Numbered from the stretch's first letter, positions 1 to 13,514 are shown. The stretch: 64,000 nucleotides of DNA from Phymorhynchus buccinoides (GCA_017654935.2 CM065699.1:7118847-7182846), one strand, 5' to 3'. A program made the numbers and translations. Notes: generated by a model not told the origin, from the sequence alone.

Positions 1-104
1 GTCGAATACACAAAAGACAACATTTGATGGTAGTCATGATCGATTCCGATCATTCCGCACATGGTATCATTGAAACACATGGTACCATTGTACCATAAAA
101 CTTA

Positions 105-619
105 GGATTTAATAACTATTCGTATAGAGAGAGAATGGAACGCCTGAATCTTCCAAGTTTGAAAGCCAGAAGAATAAGAGGAGATCTAATACAAAGTTAT
201 AAAATATTTAATAATAATATTGATGATTTAAAATTAAATCCAACAGAATTTTTCAAACTAAAAAATTATGACAGAACAAGAAATAGCACTGATAAAATAT
301 TTATTGAATTTTGTAAAACTAACACAAGAAAATATTCTTTTAGTTTTACTAACAGAGTTGCACCTTTATGGAATCAACTACCAACTAACATTAAAACTAA
401 TAAAAGAGCACCAAATAGTAACAGCTTTAAAAATGAACTTGACCAATTAAAATTTTATAAAGACATAATGTATGATTATGAATACGATGAATAATTCAAC
501 GCAAAAACCTGAGTGCACGATATACCTTGAGTATGTAAAAATAAAAACACAAAGATGGGACTTTGAAAGCCTAACGGCTATTTTTTTTTCATCCCTATTT
601 TCTAATCTAATCTAATCTA
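105..619 (+). mobile_element. 3' end of a CR1-like non-LTR retrotransposon
   Basis: An open frame at 135-494 (119 codons, open further upstream) reads like the extreme C-terminus of a LINE reverse transcriptase polyprotein: a LPSLKARRIRGDLIQSYKI block at the start, then a NRVAPLWNQLP block and SFKNELD near the end. This pattern of an R-R-x-R-G-D-L motif followed by N-x-V-x-x-W-N-x-L-P is typical after the RT domain of CR1/Jockey-type elements. The stop is followed by about 100 bases and a tandem TCTAA tail (599-618), the usual microsatellite 3' end of such elements. The catalytic RT part lies outside the window or was lost by 5' truncation. The clade assignment is tentative; the LINE identity is fairly secure. 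Confidence 0.7.
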
Positions 620-639
620 GGCTTCAGCCTATTGCAAAA

Positions 640-880
640 GGAGGGAAAAGCAGGCAACAAACGGAGCAAAAAAACAACATAAGGAGCAAAATAACATCTA
701 GTTGGTTTTTTTCTCCTTTTGTTGCCAGCTTTTTGCTATTTTTGCCGTTTTTGTGTTTGTCTATGACTCTGTTGATAAAGGCGCATTCGCCGAAATATCC
801 AGTAGTTTTGTTTTGTCTCGTGAATAAAATAACGTCACTTTACACTTGTCGTGTCGTTTGTTTGTTGTTAGAGAATGTCA
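640..880 (+). repeat. Dispersed repeat, first copy (second at 42.1-42.3 kb)
   Basis: The stretch around 815-875 (ccagtagttttgtttt, then gtgaataaaataacgtcact) recurs with small differences at 42268-42320. Upstream both contain T-rich sequence with tttttgc blocks. A short internal inverted repeat is visible (aaggagcaaaa near 680 against tctccttttgttgcc near 712). It may be the 3' part of an unclassified element. It sits directly 5' of the first visible coding exon. Confidence 0.35.
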
Positions 881-907
881 GTCGATATGTTATGATAATC
901 CTTTCAG

Positions 908-1081
908 AATGAGCAGGACTCTAACGGATCGGCCATGACTGTCTCAACAACCAAGCGGCGCTGCCAGGGCTCGGACTCGGACTTTACGCCCAGCGGGCAG
1001 AAGGTAGACAACTCTGGGTCCACGCTGGAGAAACTCTTCAACCTGTACCGGCTGGCTGAGCTGTGTGATGTACAGCTACAG
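908..1081 (+). CDS. BTBD17-like: BTBD17-like gene, first visible coding exon
   Basis: A pyrimidine tract and TTTCAG end at 907 and the frame is open from 908; the first ATG is at 935, so either this is a 5' UTR/coding exon or the real start is in an unseen upstream exon. It encodes a Ser/Thr-rich leader, then [20 protein letters not shown], the first strand and helix of a BTB fold. The donor is ACAG|GTGAGG at 1082 and the exon ends in phase 0. An in-frame stop at 896-898 rules out extension of the same exon further 5'. Confidence 0.8.
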
Positions 1082-4000
1082 GTGAGGACAGGGTGTAGGA
1101 CGTTAACAGTAATGAGTTGCAGGAGGAAATCCATTTTCTATTCATATTGGATGCTGATGTTTTCTTCAAAAATCAGGTGGTCAGAATCAGCGCATGAAAT
1201 GTTAACCCTTTCACTGCCAGCCATTTTTCAGCCAAAAAACCCCGTTAAGCTTACCTGGGTAGAGAAAAATATATGTCTGTAATATTGGTGATTCTTCTGT
1301 GACATAGTTAAAGTAAGCCCTATCCTTACCTCCCAAAATTAAGAGAATAGGGTCTTTGGATAACTGACCCTGATTTGATGCCTTTTAGTGACATGGGTGT
1401 TAAATCATCATGGTGCAAAAATGTGACGTTGGCGGTGAAAGGGTTAATGTGTCTGTTTTAGGAGGTCCCTGGATTTTTTGGGATTTTTTTTTGGGGGGGG
1501 GGGGGGGGGGGGGGGTTGTCTGTCCTCATAATTGTTTTAGCCTTTCTTGAAAAACTGAGTCAAGTGATAATTTGCTACATTTACAGGGATGTGAGAGTTA
1601 CGCATAAGTGCGTAAATGCGCTTTTTCTATTCAACTAAATATTTTTTTTTAACTACAGAGAGAAGATCGTACGGATTGATGAGTTCAGTAGTTATAGACT
1701 TTCGTCATTCAGCACACAGTGAAGATTAAAGAAATTTGTAACAGAAGTGCATCCATTTCGTGAGCTTCTCTGTGGCTGGCTAGTTACGTCCAATGGCAAT
1801 GCGCCTTTTTCATGTGTTCGGCTACTTCCCCCCTGTCATTTCGAAGAAGTACGCTTATTTGGATGTCTTCAAAGCTATTGAGAGAAACGTTTCATCTTCA
1901 GCCATGAAACTTGTGTATCTCACCATAGGATAGATGTGAAGAAAGAGGAGATCGACAAAGGATGCCAACACAAATTTGACAGGGCTTGGTTGGTCGAAAC
2001 CGGGAACCGTATCGGACAGTCAGATTTGTGCAGTGGCAAACCTAAAAAACAACAAATTTGATGTTGGAGGCAAAGTCTTGTTTGAGTACTTCGACGATAC
2101 CATCGACTACGCTTTTTTGTTTTGGGCCCTCTCACATCCCTGCATTTAGTGATATGCTGGTTTAACCCTCTCAAGGCTACAGACGCCAGATCTGACCGAT
2201 TTTTTTTATATCACTGGCTACTGTATGCGCCGATTGCGCCCGCTATTTTCTTAATTTTGGGAGGTAAGGATAGGCCTAATGTTATACATGTCATGATAGA
2301 GGATAGGCCTAATGTTATACATGTCATGATAGAGGATAGGCCTAATGTTATACATGTCATGATAGAGGAATTCCCAATATTGCAGATCACTTTTTATCTC
2401 TACCCAGTTAAGCTTAATGGTGTTTTTAGCTGAAAAATGGCTGGCAGTGAAAGGGTTAAAGTTCCATCTAAAGACCAGTGCGTGAGATGGCCTTTTAAGC
2501 TTGACTAATCAGAGATGTTAAATGTGCATCAAAATTGAGACTGAGAGTGAGACATAATTATTTCTCAAATCTTGTAATATAACATCCAAATAGAAATGGT
2601 TACATTTTCTTGATGGTTCCTCCAGGTGGGGTGGGGCCTGTTCCACGCCCATAAATTAATCCTGAGCATGAGCAGTGACGTGTTCAAGACCATGCTGACC
2701 GACGCGAAGTGGCCCGACGCTAGCAAGGCCTGCATCGTGCTGAATGAAGAGCCGGAGTGTGTGGAGGTCAGTGGGGAACATTTTGAATGAGTGTTAATTC
2801 TCTGATTTCAGCCAGAAAAATATAATAATAATAATAATAATAATAACAAACAGACACTTATATAGCGCTTTTTATCGAGCACAAAGCGCTTTACAATCAG
2901 CCTTGAAACACTCACACACACACACACGCTCAACAGACACACACGCACGTATGTACACGCACGCGAATGAACGCGTTCTTGCACACAGACATACACACGC
3001 CGACCCACACACATTTCATCAAACACGCAGAAAACACATTCTCACTGAAACGCATACAAACTTACTCAAACATACACTTGTACAAACACACACGCGCGTG
3101 CGCGCACCCCCCCCACACACACGCGCACTCACGCACAAAACACTCACGTGTACTCACTCTCAGATTCATACTCGCACACACTCACTGCCCCCCCCCCCCC
3201 CCCTCTCTAGCCGAACACACAATCTCCTGCGCACACATACACTCATACACATGCAAGCTTATATACCCACACAGAACACACACACACACACACACACACA
3301 CACCTGCTTGGAAGCGTGGCCGTGGGCGCACTCACATTCACGCTCACAATTACTTGTTCAGTTGACTGGCACCAAATGACCGGATGTTCGCAAGGCCTGA
3401 ATTGTGCTCCGTGAAAAGCCTGTGTGTGTACATGCTGATGTGAAGTTGTTTGTTGTCATACCCTGCCTAAAAGACTCCAGGGATTATCCCAACAGCCAAA
3501 GCACTTGAACACTATGGTACAAATGCGCCAGCTAGGGATGAGAACATTACGTGTGTGACCGGTTTTGATTACCCCACCACGTGAGCAGCCACACTACGAT
3601 CTTGGAGGATTTTGGAGACTGATGATGTTATGCTGGGAGCTTGTCATGGCTAGAGACAATCCCTGCATAACTATGCAGAGCATGACAACATTTTGATGTA
3701 GCCTTGGTGTTATAGCCTACGTCAATTGGTCTGACACAGCCTTACGCCAAGGCGATGATTTGAGGTAAAACTTGTTACTTTTGTTGTCAGGGCTACCACT
3801 TTCGTGGTAAAATGTCGCCTGTTTTTGCTTGAATAGGAATTGTAGAGAATTAGTTTAGCTGATTGACGCCAAGTAGCCCAACGCCCACAAAGCATGCATT
3901 GTGCTGAATAAAGAACCAGAGTGTGGAGGTCAGTACACACTGTTACTGTTGACTCACTCCCGGGTGAGTTCCCAGCATTCTCCTAGATACCTAATTCTGA

Positions 4001-7000
4001 GTATTCTTGAAACGGCAATTTCTAAAATTTGTCTGAATCCGTGTTTTTTGTTAATCCATACCACATTCGTTTTAATTACTTTCGTGTATTACTCTTAATT
4101 CCAGCCATAGATTTACTTGCGTTTAACATTTTGACTTTTAGAATGCCAATAAATCGGCCCCATAATGATATGAATGAGACAAAGTCTTCCAATTAATGTT
4201 TATGTAAAAGTGATTGTGATTGGGAGCCAAATCATTCGAATTTAGGCATGTAACTGTGATTTCAAGTTGGATATTAAATTTGAATAAACCTGTTTCGCTG
4301 TCAAAACTGAAATCGAAGACAGTGGTGATGTTTGGTTCACTACTTATTTCTTATTCTTATAATTTTTTCTAGGCAACCTTAGGTTTTCTAAATAATTATG
4401 TTTGCAGTCTTACATCATTTGTCAGCCACGCTCCTAGAATTTAAAATTTGGGTGGATTCCAATCCATGCCCATGTGATTCATATCTAACACTAGAATTGT
4501 GTTCACTACCATGTCATATTGATATAGCACTCGTTTTTTTCAAGACTAATCTTTAATTCCGTTATACACCCAAATTTCAGTAGAAGGTTTACACAAGTCT
4601 CAAAAGATGTTTGGTCACCTTCTAAAAGAAATTCAGTATCACCGGCATACTGTGAAAGCTTATGCTCAACAACCTTAGGCCAGCAATCACGCTGGCAATG
4701 GCATGAGGCAGCAATATCTTGAAAAGGGTTTACAGTGAATGTTAATTCTCATTTAATCCAACCCTGCCATGATGATGATGATTGTTCTAAGGCATGTGGA
4801 TAGTCTGTATAGTGCATGTACTCAATGACGATGATGATTATGATGAAGATTGTTCTAAGGCATGTGGATAGTCTGTATAGTGCATGTACTCAATGACGAT
4901 GATGATGATTATGATGATGATTGTTCTAAGGCATGTGGATAGTCTGTATAGTACATGTACTCGATGACAATGATGGTGATGATTATTGTTCTAAGCTATG
5001 TGGATAGTCTGTATAGTGCATACTGTGTACTCAATGACGATGGTGATGATTATTGTTCTAAGCTATGTGGATAGTCTGTATAGTGCATGTACTCAATGAT
5101 GATGATTATTGTTCTAAGCTATGTGGATAGTCTGTATAGTGCATGTACTCAATGACGATGATGATTATGATGATGATTGTTCTAAGGCATGTGGATAGTC
5201 TGTATAGTACATGTACTCGATGACAATGATGATGATGATTATTCTAAGGCATGTGGATAGTCTGTATAGTACATGTACTCAATGACGACGATGATGATGA
5301 TTATTCTAAGGCATGTGGATAGTCTGTATAGTACATGTACTCGATGACGATGATGATGATGATGATGATTATTTATAAAGTTAATCGAGGCTTACCTGAA
5401 GTCGATGTTTAACTGTAATTATATTGAGTGTGCTGATGGGAAGAGGTATGCACACTCTGACCATGTGAAAACGTGAGATGCGCGCCCGCCGGATTAGCCA
5501 GACTTTAGCCACATGTGGTCCCTGATAAAGATCTAAGGGTGGGGATTTAAATATCTGAAGGGTGGGTATGTGTATACCTCTTCCCATCAGCACACTCAAT
5601 ATAATTCCAGTTAAACATCGACTTCAGGTAAGCCTCGTTTAACTTTATAATTATATCTCGTATGCTGATTGGTCAGAGGTATACACACTCTGACCAAGTG
5701 AAAACATGAGACTTCAGAGTCGGGGACCACATGTATTTAATATACAAACATATACGTGCTCACACTTTTTGTCATAGCTCACCTTGCTAACTTATTTCAA
5801 AGTGGTTTTGCCAACAAAGCTGTCCAAGACTAATTGATTCAAGGACCTCCTTTGTTCTTTTGCACTCTCCTCTCTGCTGCTTTGCACAGTTTTGTGGTAG
5901 AATCTACTGAAAGTGCTTGCATTTGACCAGCCAGCGGCCTTGAGAAATTTAAGTCTTTCCAAGAGAGTGAAAATGCATCAATTGCTTCTGCTTCGGGATC
6001 TGGTCTGTAAGAAACAAATCTCTTCATCTGATGGTTAGTCCTGGATGCAAATAGATCAATTTGTGGTGAGACCTGCAAGCGTTGGCAAGCATCCTGTAAG
6101 GCTGCCTCATCCAATTTCCATTCTGCGTCCAGGTTGACTGCTGGAAAGCTGGCCACCATTTTCCCAATGACTCGGGCCAGTTCTCTGATCTTGCATTTAT
6201 TTCTCCTTAGAAGCTTCTCGCAATCATTCTGCAAGCCTGTCTTCCTTTCCTCAGTGAGTCTCACCTTCATATCCACTGAGTCAATTATTACACCTAGATA
6301 CTGGATTTTTGTACTTGGTTCAAATACTGATTTTGTTGGATGCACAATGAACCCCAGCTTTTGAAAAAGAGTAGCGGTGTCAATGACATTCTGCATGCAG
6401 GCTTGTCTTGTAGCCCTTACCAGCAATGAATCATCTAAAAAAGATGTTGATATGTGGCCCTCCTTTCTGAGCCAAGCGAACACTGGTTTCAACAGTTTGG
6501 TGAACCACAGAGGTCCCGGAGCTAGTCCGTTTGGTAGTACATTGTATTCAAAACGTTGGTCTTTCCACACAAACCTCAGGAATTTTTTGTGTTCCTTATG
6601 AATGGGCACTGAATAATATGCATCTTTAAGATCTATTGATGCCATGAAACAGTTGAATAAGAGTCAGAGCTGTATTGAGTGTTTCCATTTTAAAATGGTG
6701 GTAACAAACTTCTGAGTTGAGTCTACTTAGATTCAGAATCATACGATGTGTTCCATCTTTCTTGCTTCTAGTAAACACAGGGGAGAGTACTTCGCCTCCA
6801 GTGTAACTACATTGGGAGATGACACGCTTTGAAATGAGTTTTTTTACTTCTGAGTCAATGATCTGGCATTCACTAGGACTGACAGCTGGCGTTTTGTTAG
6901 AAGACAAGTTACTAAGAGTTCCTACAGGACAATTTATCTCTATCTTGGCTCCTTGAATCATTTGCAAAATCTCAGAATCAGACGAAATCTGTGCCCATTC

Positions 7001-10000
7001 ATGATGAAAAAACCTTCCTGCCACAAAACTATCCACATCAGCCTCAAAGGATCGTATCAAGCTTCTCACCTTTTCAGCTAGTGATAGGGAGACCAGCGGG
7101 AGTTGTGGCCCTTGTAGTGGCCTCGCCAACGTTTGTGATGCCCCCACTGCTGCCGTTTGTAGTGGGGAAACCCCCGACTTTTCCCTAAAAAACCGCCACG
7201 CCGGCTGGAACCACTTTCGCTTTGTGCAGAGCCGTGGGCTTGATTTCCGCCTTGGGGTCGGTATGGCTTCTCTGGCTGGGTACAGCTCGCTGCTATCTGT
7301 TCAGATTCTTTGAGTGAAATGCCTAGATCATCCCCAAAGAGCTGCGACGTGATGGGGACCGATTCGTCACAAAGTTTTGGTTTGCTGAGATACTGTCGAA
7401 GAGCATGGCGACGGCGGAAGGATATTTCGCGAGACGCATGTGCGCAGAGAGCAATAGAATCTGTGCAGTTCTGTACCGCACCCGCCATTTTTTCACTCAG
7501 TTTCGAGTCTGTAGAGAGAATGACGTCACATGCTCGCGCAGTGGCAGTGGCAGCTTTGATGATCGCGCGCTGAATATGCTGATACTTCAAATCTGTTCTC
7601 ACAGCCGCGTCTGGAAGATGGTTCCAAATTCACGGGTTGACAATTGGCACAACGAGGCGTGCGCAGTTTTCCTGTCTGTTGTAGATTTCAAATTTCTTCT
7701 TTTGGTCTGCAGCTTTGAGTTTCTCCTTGAAGCGACCGTCAATTATTTTCGCCAGTCCTGGTAGCACTTTTTCACCAAGTTTCTCTTCTTCCAAATCGAT
7801 CTCTGCCGCGATCCTTTCTAGTAATTCAATGTCGTGATCGACTTCTTGATGGTCCGGTTCTTGAGTGCTGTATGTTTTCACCAGGTTCTCTTCTAAATCG
7901 TCAAGATTCGATTCTTCATCATTGACAACAATGGTGTTGTCCGGTTCGGATGAGCGAAACGACCGCGCTTTCTTTGGGTCACTTGGGCCCGCGTGCACGT
8001 CCGAGATGGCGCGATGAACAAGGTTGCAGAGAGCCTCGAATTTCTTTGACCAATTTGCATCCAATTCTTGCACCATTTTCATATCCTCGGATTTCGGGGC
8101 TATGGGTTCGGAAATGCCCTCCCGCGAACTCGGAGAATCCATGGCTTCTGGTAGAGCCACGAAATTGACCGCTGAATAGGGTCGACCGGTTATTAGTTCA
8201 GTAGGCTTCTGAGAAGAGCCGACCGGCCAATTTAGATTCCCAGCGCGAGTCAAACGATGGTAATGAATAAAGCAGTCTCTTGAAATGTGAAATGAAAACA
8301 CTGACCTGATTTCCGACGAGTAGAACGTCACAAACACACACACATAGAATTTAGACCATTTTTACAAGCTTAAACAACTTAGGATGGGACAATAACTAAA
8401 ACAGAAAACATATTCTACGGAGCACTTCTGGCTGTGTCTGGCACCTCCAGAATCCTGGCGCGAACTGGCTAATCCGGCGGGCGCGCATCTCACGTTTTCA
8501 CTTGGTCAGAGTGTGTATACCTCTGACCAATCAGCATACGAGATATAATCTAAGGCATGTGGATAGTCTGTATAGTACATGTACTCGATGACAATGATGA
8601 TGATGATTATTCTAAGGCATGTGGATAGTCTGTATAGTACATGTACTCGATGACAATGATGATGATGATGATTATTTTAAGGCATGTGGATAGTCTGTAT
8701 AGTACATAATAATAATAATAATAATAAACGGATATTTATATAGCGCTTTTTATCGAGCACAAAGTGCTTTACAATCAGCATTGAAAAAACTCACACACGC
8801 ACACACACGCACAACAGACACACGCATGTACGTGCACGCACGAGAGTGAACGCGTTCTTGCACACAGACATACACACACATCCCCACACACATTTCATCA
8901 AACACACAGAAAAAACATTCTCACTGAAACGCACACAAACTTACTCAAACATACACTTGTACAAACACGCGCACACATACACACGCGCGCACTCACATAC
9001 ACAAAAACACTCGCGTGTACTCACACTCACAGACACATGCTCGCACACGCATACGCACACACACACACACACGCACGCACACACATCGCACAATCACACA
9101 CACAGGTATGCACGCATGCACACAAACACACGCATGCGCGCGTGTGTACACACACACACACACGCACACGTGTACATGGAGATGGGGGTGTTATTGGAAA
9201 GACTGCTGGAACAGATGGGTTTTCAGGTTAGTTTTGAACGATGCTAAAGATTGACTATGTCTGACAGCAGAAGGCAATGAATTCCAGAGTTTGACTGCTG
9301 CTGATGTAAAAGCTCTACCACCGTGCCTATCACGTTTAAATTTTTGTATTCGAAAAATCCTATTGTCATTTGCTGAGCGGAGAGATCGAGATGGAACGTA
9401 AATTTCAAGAAGCTCAGAGAGGTATTGCGGTGCTGTTCCCGATATGATCTGATAGCAGAGACAGGCAGCTTTGTGGTTTATTCTTTGTTGAACAGGTAGC
9501 CAATGTAACTCTTTAAGTAGAGGTGATGTGTGTTGAAGATGCTTGGCTTTGTAGACCATTCTAGCAGCAGAGTTTTGGAGTTGTTGTAAGGGTTTGAGAA
9601 GCGCCTGTGGGCAACCAAGTAGAAGGGAGTTGCAGTAATCTAATCTAGACAAAATGTATGAACTGACTAGCGTTTTGGTTGCCTCGGTCGTGAGAAAGGG
9701 GCGTATAGAGCTGATTCGCCTGAGTTCGATGTATGCAGCCTGGCAGATCTTAGTGATATGATGTTGCATGGAAAGGTCTTCATCCAAGAAAGCACCAAGG
9801 TTGCGAATATGTTCAGAAAAATGGATGTTGGAATCTCCAAGGGCAATGGTGGAGGGCAGAGAGCTAGAGTCAACAGATGGGGGAAGCACTCTAAGTGCTT
9901 CAGTCTTGTCATCGTTTAGTTTAAGCTTATTGTTTGACATCCATGTTTTCACTTCAGTGACACAGTCTTGAAGAGTGTGAATAAGCTGGTCGTGAGCTAG

Positions 10001-13000
10001 CGGTGAAGCACGATGATTGAGTTGAGTATCATCGGCATACATTTCATGACGGACAGAGTGTTTCGCTATGAGAGGGGTCAATGGGGTGGTATAAAGAATG
10101 AACAAAATTGGTCCTAACACGGAGCCTTGTGGGACGCCAAAATCAAGAACTGACTCAGAAGATTTGTTTTCATGTACAGAATTACTACAACTATTTGTTT
10201 TCTTTCATGAAGATAGGAACGAAACCATTTGAGGGCATTTTCAGTTATTCCAAAATTTTGTTCGAGACGAGAAATAAGCATGTCATGATCGATTGTATCG
10301 ATCAGCTTTCATCTGATGATGAAAGATCAAGGAGTAGGAGAACCGAAACTTTGTCCGTCTAGAGAAAGAAGTAAATCGTTCAGAATTCGCAACAGGATGT
10401 ACTCGATGATGATGATGATTCTAAGGCATGTGGATAGTCTGTATAGTACATGTACTCGATGACAATGATGATGATGATGATTATTCTAAGGCATGTGGAT
10501 AGTCTGTATAGTACATGTGCTCAATGACGATGATGATGATGATTATTCTAAAGCATGTGGATAGTCTGTATAGTACATGTACTCGATGACGATGATGATG
10601 ATGATGATTATTCTAAGGCATGTGGATAGTCTGTATAGTACATGTGCTCAATGATGATGATGATGATGATGATGACTTCACAGGTGTTTGGAGAATTCCT
10701 TCAGTACATGTACCCGGGCAGCTTTCATCTGATGATGATGATGATAATGACGATGATGATGATGATGACTGTTCACAGGTGTTTGGAGAATTTCTACAGT
10801 ACATGTACACGGGCAGCATTCATCTGATGATGATGATGATGATGATAATGACGATGATGATGATGATGACTGTTCACAGGTGTTTGGAGAATTTCTACAG
10901 TACATGTACACGGGCAGCGATGATGATGATGATGACTGTTCACAGGTATTTGGAGAATTCCTTGTACATGATGATGATGATGATGATAATGACGATGATG
11001 ATGATGATGACTGTTCACAGGTGTTTGGAGAATTTCTACAGTACATGTACACGGGCAGCATTCATCTGATGATGATGATGATGATAATGACGATGATGAT
11101 GATGATGACTGTTCACAGGTATTTGGAGAATTCCTTCAGTACATGTACACGGGCAGCATTCATCTGATGATGATGATGATAATGACGATGATGATGATGA
11201 TGACTGTTCACAGGTGTTTGGAGAATTTCTACAGTACATGTACACGGGCAACATTCATCTGATGATGATGATAATGACGATGATGATGATGATGACTGTT
11301 CACAGGTATTTGGAGAATTCCTTCAGTACATGTACACGGGCAGCATTCATCTGATGATGATGATGATAATGACGATGATGATGATGATGATGATGACTGT
11401 TCACAGGTGTTTGGAGAATTTCTACAGTACATGTACACGGGCAGCATTCATCTGATGATGATGATGATAATGACGATGATGATGATGATGACTGTTCACA
11501 GGTGTTTGGAGAATTCCTTCAGTACATGTACACCGGCAGCATTCATCTGATGATGATGATGATGATAATAATGACAATGATGATGATGATGATGACTGTT
11601 CACAGGTGTTTGGAGAATTCCTTCAGTACATGTACACGGGCAGCATTCATCTGATGATGATGATGATAATGACGATGATGATGATGATGACTGTTCACAG
11701 GTGTTTGGAGAATTTCTACAGTACATGTACACGGGCAGCATTCATCTGATGATGATGATAATGACGATGATGATGATGATGACTGTTCACAGGTATTTGG
11801 AGAATTCCTTCAGTACATGTACACGGGCAGCATTCATCTGATGATGATGATGATAATGACGATGATGATGATGATGATGATGACTGTTCACAGGTGTTTG
11901 GAGAATTTCTACAGTACATGTACACGGGCAGCATTCATCTGATGATGATGATAATGACGATGATGATGATGATGACTGTTCACAGGTGTTTGGAGAATTC
12001 CTTCAGTACATGTACACCGGCAGCATTCATCTGAATTATTATGATGATGATGATGATAATAATGACAATGATGATGATGATGACTGTTCACAGGTGTTTG
12101 GAGAATTCCTTCAGTACATGTACTCGGGCAGCATTCATCTGACCAACACCAGTGTGTTGCCTTTACTTACGTTGGCGGACAAATACAACATTTACGAACT
12201 GGGCAGAGAGTGCAAGCACTACATGAAGTCACACTGCCACGTCGATTTGCCTGATCTTAAGGTATGTTACATATCATCATTGTTATCATCACCTTCATCA
12301 TCATCATCATGACAAATACAGCATTTACGATCTGGGCAGAGAATGCAAGCACTACATGAAGTCACACTGCCACGTCGATTTGCCTGATCTTAAGGTATGT
12401 TACATATCATCATTGTTATCATCACCTTCATCATCATCATCATGACAAATACAACATTTACGATCTGGGCAGAGAATGCAAGCACTACATGAAGTCACAC
12501 TGCCACGTCGATTTGCCTGATCTTAAGGTATGTTACATATCATCATTGTTATCATCACCTTCATCATCATCATCATGACAAATACAGCATTTACGATCTG
12601 GGCAGAGAATGCAAGCACTACATGAAGTCACACTGCCACGTCGATTTGCCTGATCTTAAGGTATGTTACATATCATCATTGTTATCATCACCTTCATCAT
12701 CATCATCATGACAAATACAACATTTACGATCTGGGCAGAGAATGCAAGCACTACATGAAGTCACACTGCCACGTTGATTTGCCTGATCTTAAGGTATGTT
12801 ACATATCATCATTGTTATCATCACCTTCATCATCATCATCATGACAAATACAACATTTACGATCTGGGCAGAGAATGCAAGCACTACATGAAGTCACACT
12901 GCCACGTCGATTTGCCTGATCTTAAGGTATGTTACATATCATCATTGTTATCATCACCTTCATCATCATCATCATGACAAATACAACATTTACGATCTGG

Positions 13001-13483
13001 GCAGAGAATACAAGCACTACATGAAGTCACTGCCATGTCGATTTGCCTGATCTTAAGGTATGTTACATATCATCATTGTTATCATCACCTTCATCATCAT
13101 CATCATGACAAATACAACATTTACGATCTGGGCAGAGAATGCAAGCACTACATGAAGTCACACTGCCACGTTGATTTGCCTGATCTTAAGGTATGTTACA
13201 TATCATCATTGTTATCATCACCTTCATCATCATCATCATGACAAATACAACATTTACGATCTGGGCAGAGAATGCAAGCACTACATGAAGTCACACTGCC
13301 ACGTCGATTTGCCTGATCTTAAGGTATGTTACATATCATCATTGTTATCATCACCTTCATCATCATCATCATGACAAATACAACATTTACGATCTGGGCA
13401 GAGAATACAAGCACTACATGAAGTCACTGCCATGTCGATTTGCCTGATCTTAAGGTATGGTCATATTGTTATTATCATCACCC

Positions 13484-13514
<31 letters not shown>

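Larger units (their letters stand above)
5650..8549 (-). mobile_element. DIRS-type tyrosine-recombinase retrotransposon, internally deleted
   Basis: The ends are inverted: ttatatctcgtatgctgatt at the left and its complement at the right, extending about 60 bp through gtatacacactctgaccaag. No target-site duplication is seen, as expected for recombinase-mediated integration; the flanks are the interrupted minisatellite. In minus-strand order it holds a gag-like region (8142-7078), a reverse transcriptase (about 7147-6100), a post-RNase H segment with [10 protein letters not shown] (about 6050), and a tyrosine-recombinase C-terminal scrap with [18 protein letters not shown] (about 5937-5884). 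Most of RNase H, methyltransferase-like and recombinase coding is missing, and at least two frameshifts are present, so the copy is non-autonomous. Confidence 0.8.

Noticed and set aside
2903..3379. His/Thr-rich frames at 2.9-3.4 and 8.8-9.25 kb
   Set aside because: CA-rich LINE 3' UTR sequence; no coding signal.
10620..12091. Met-, Asp-, Ser- and His-rich frames over the exon array
   Set aside because: Products of GAT/ATC triplets read in different phases; only the exon at 12094-12261 joins the gene in frame.
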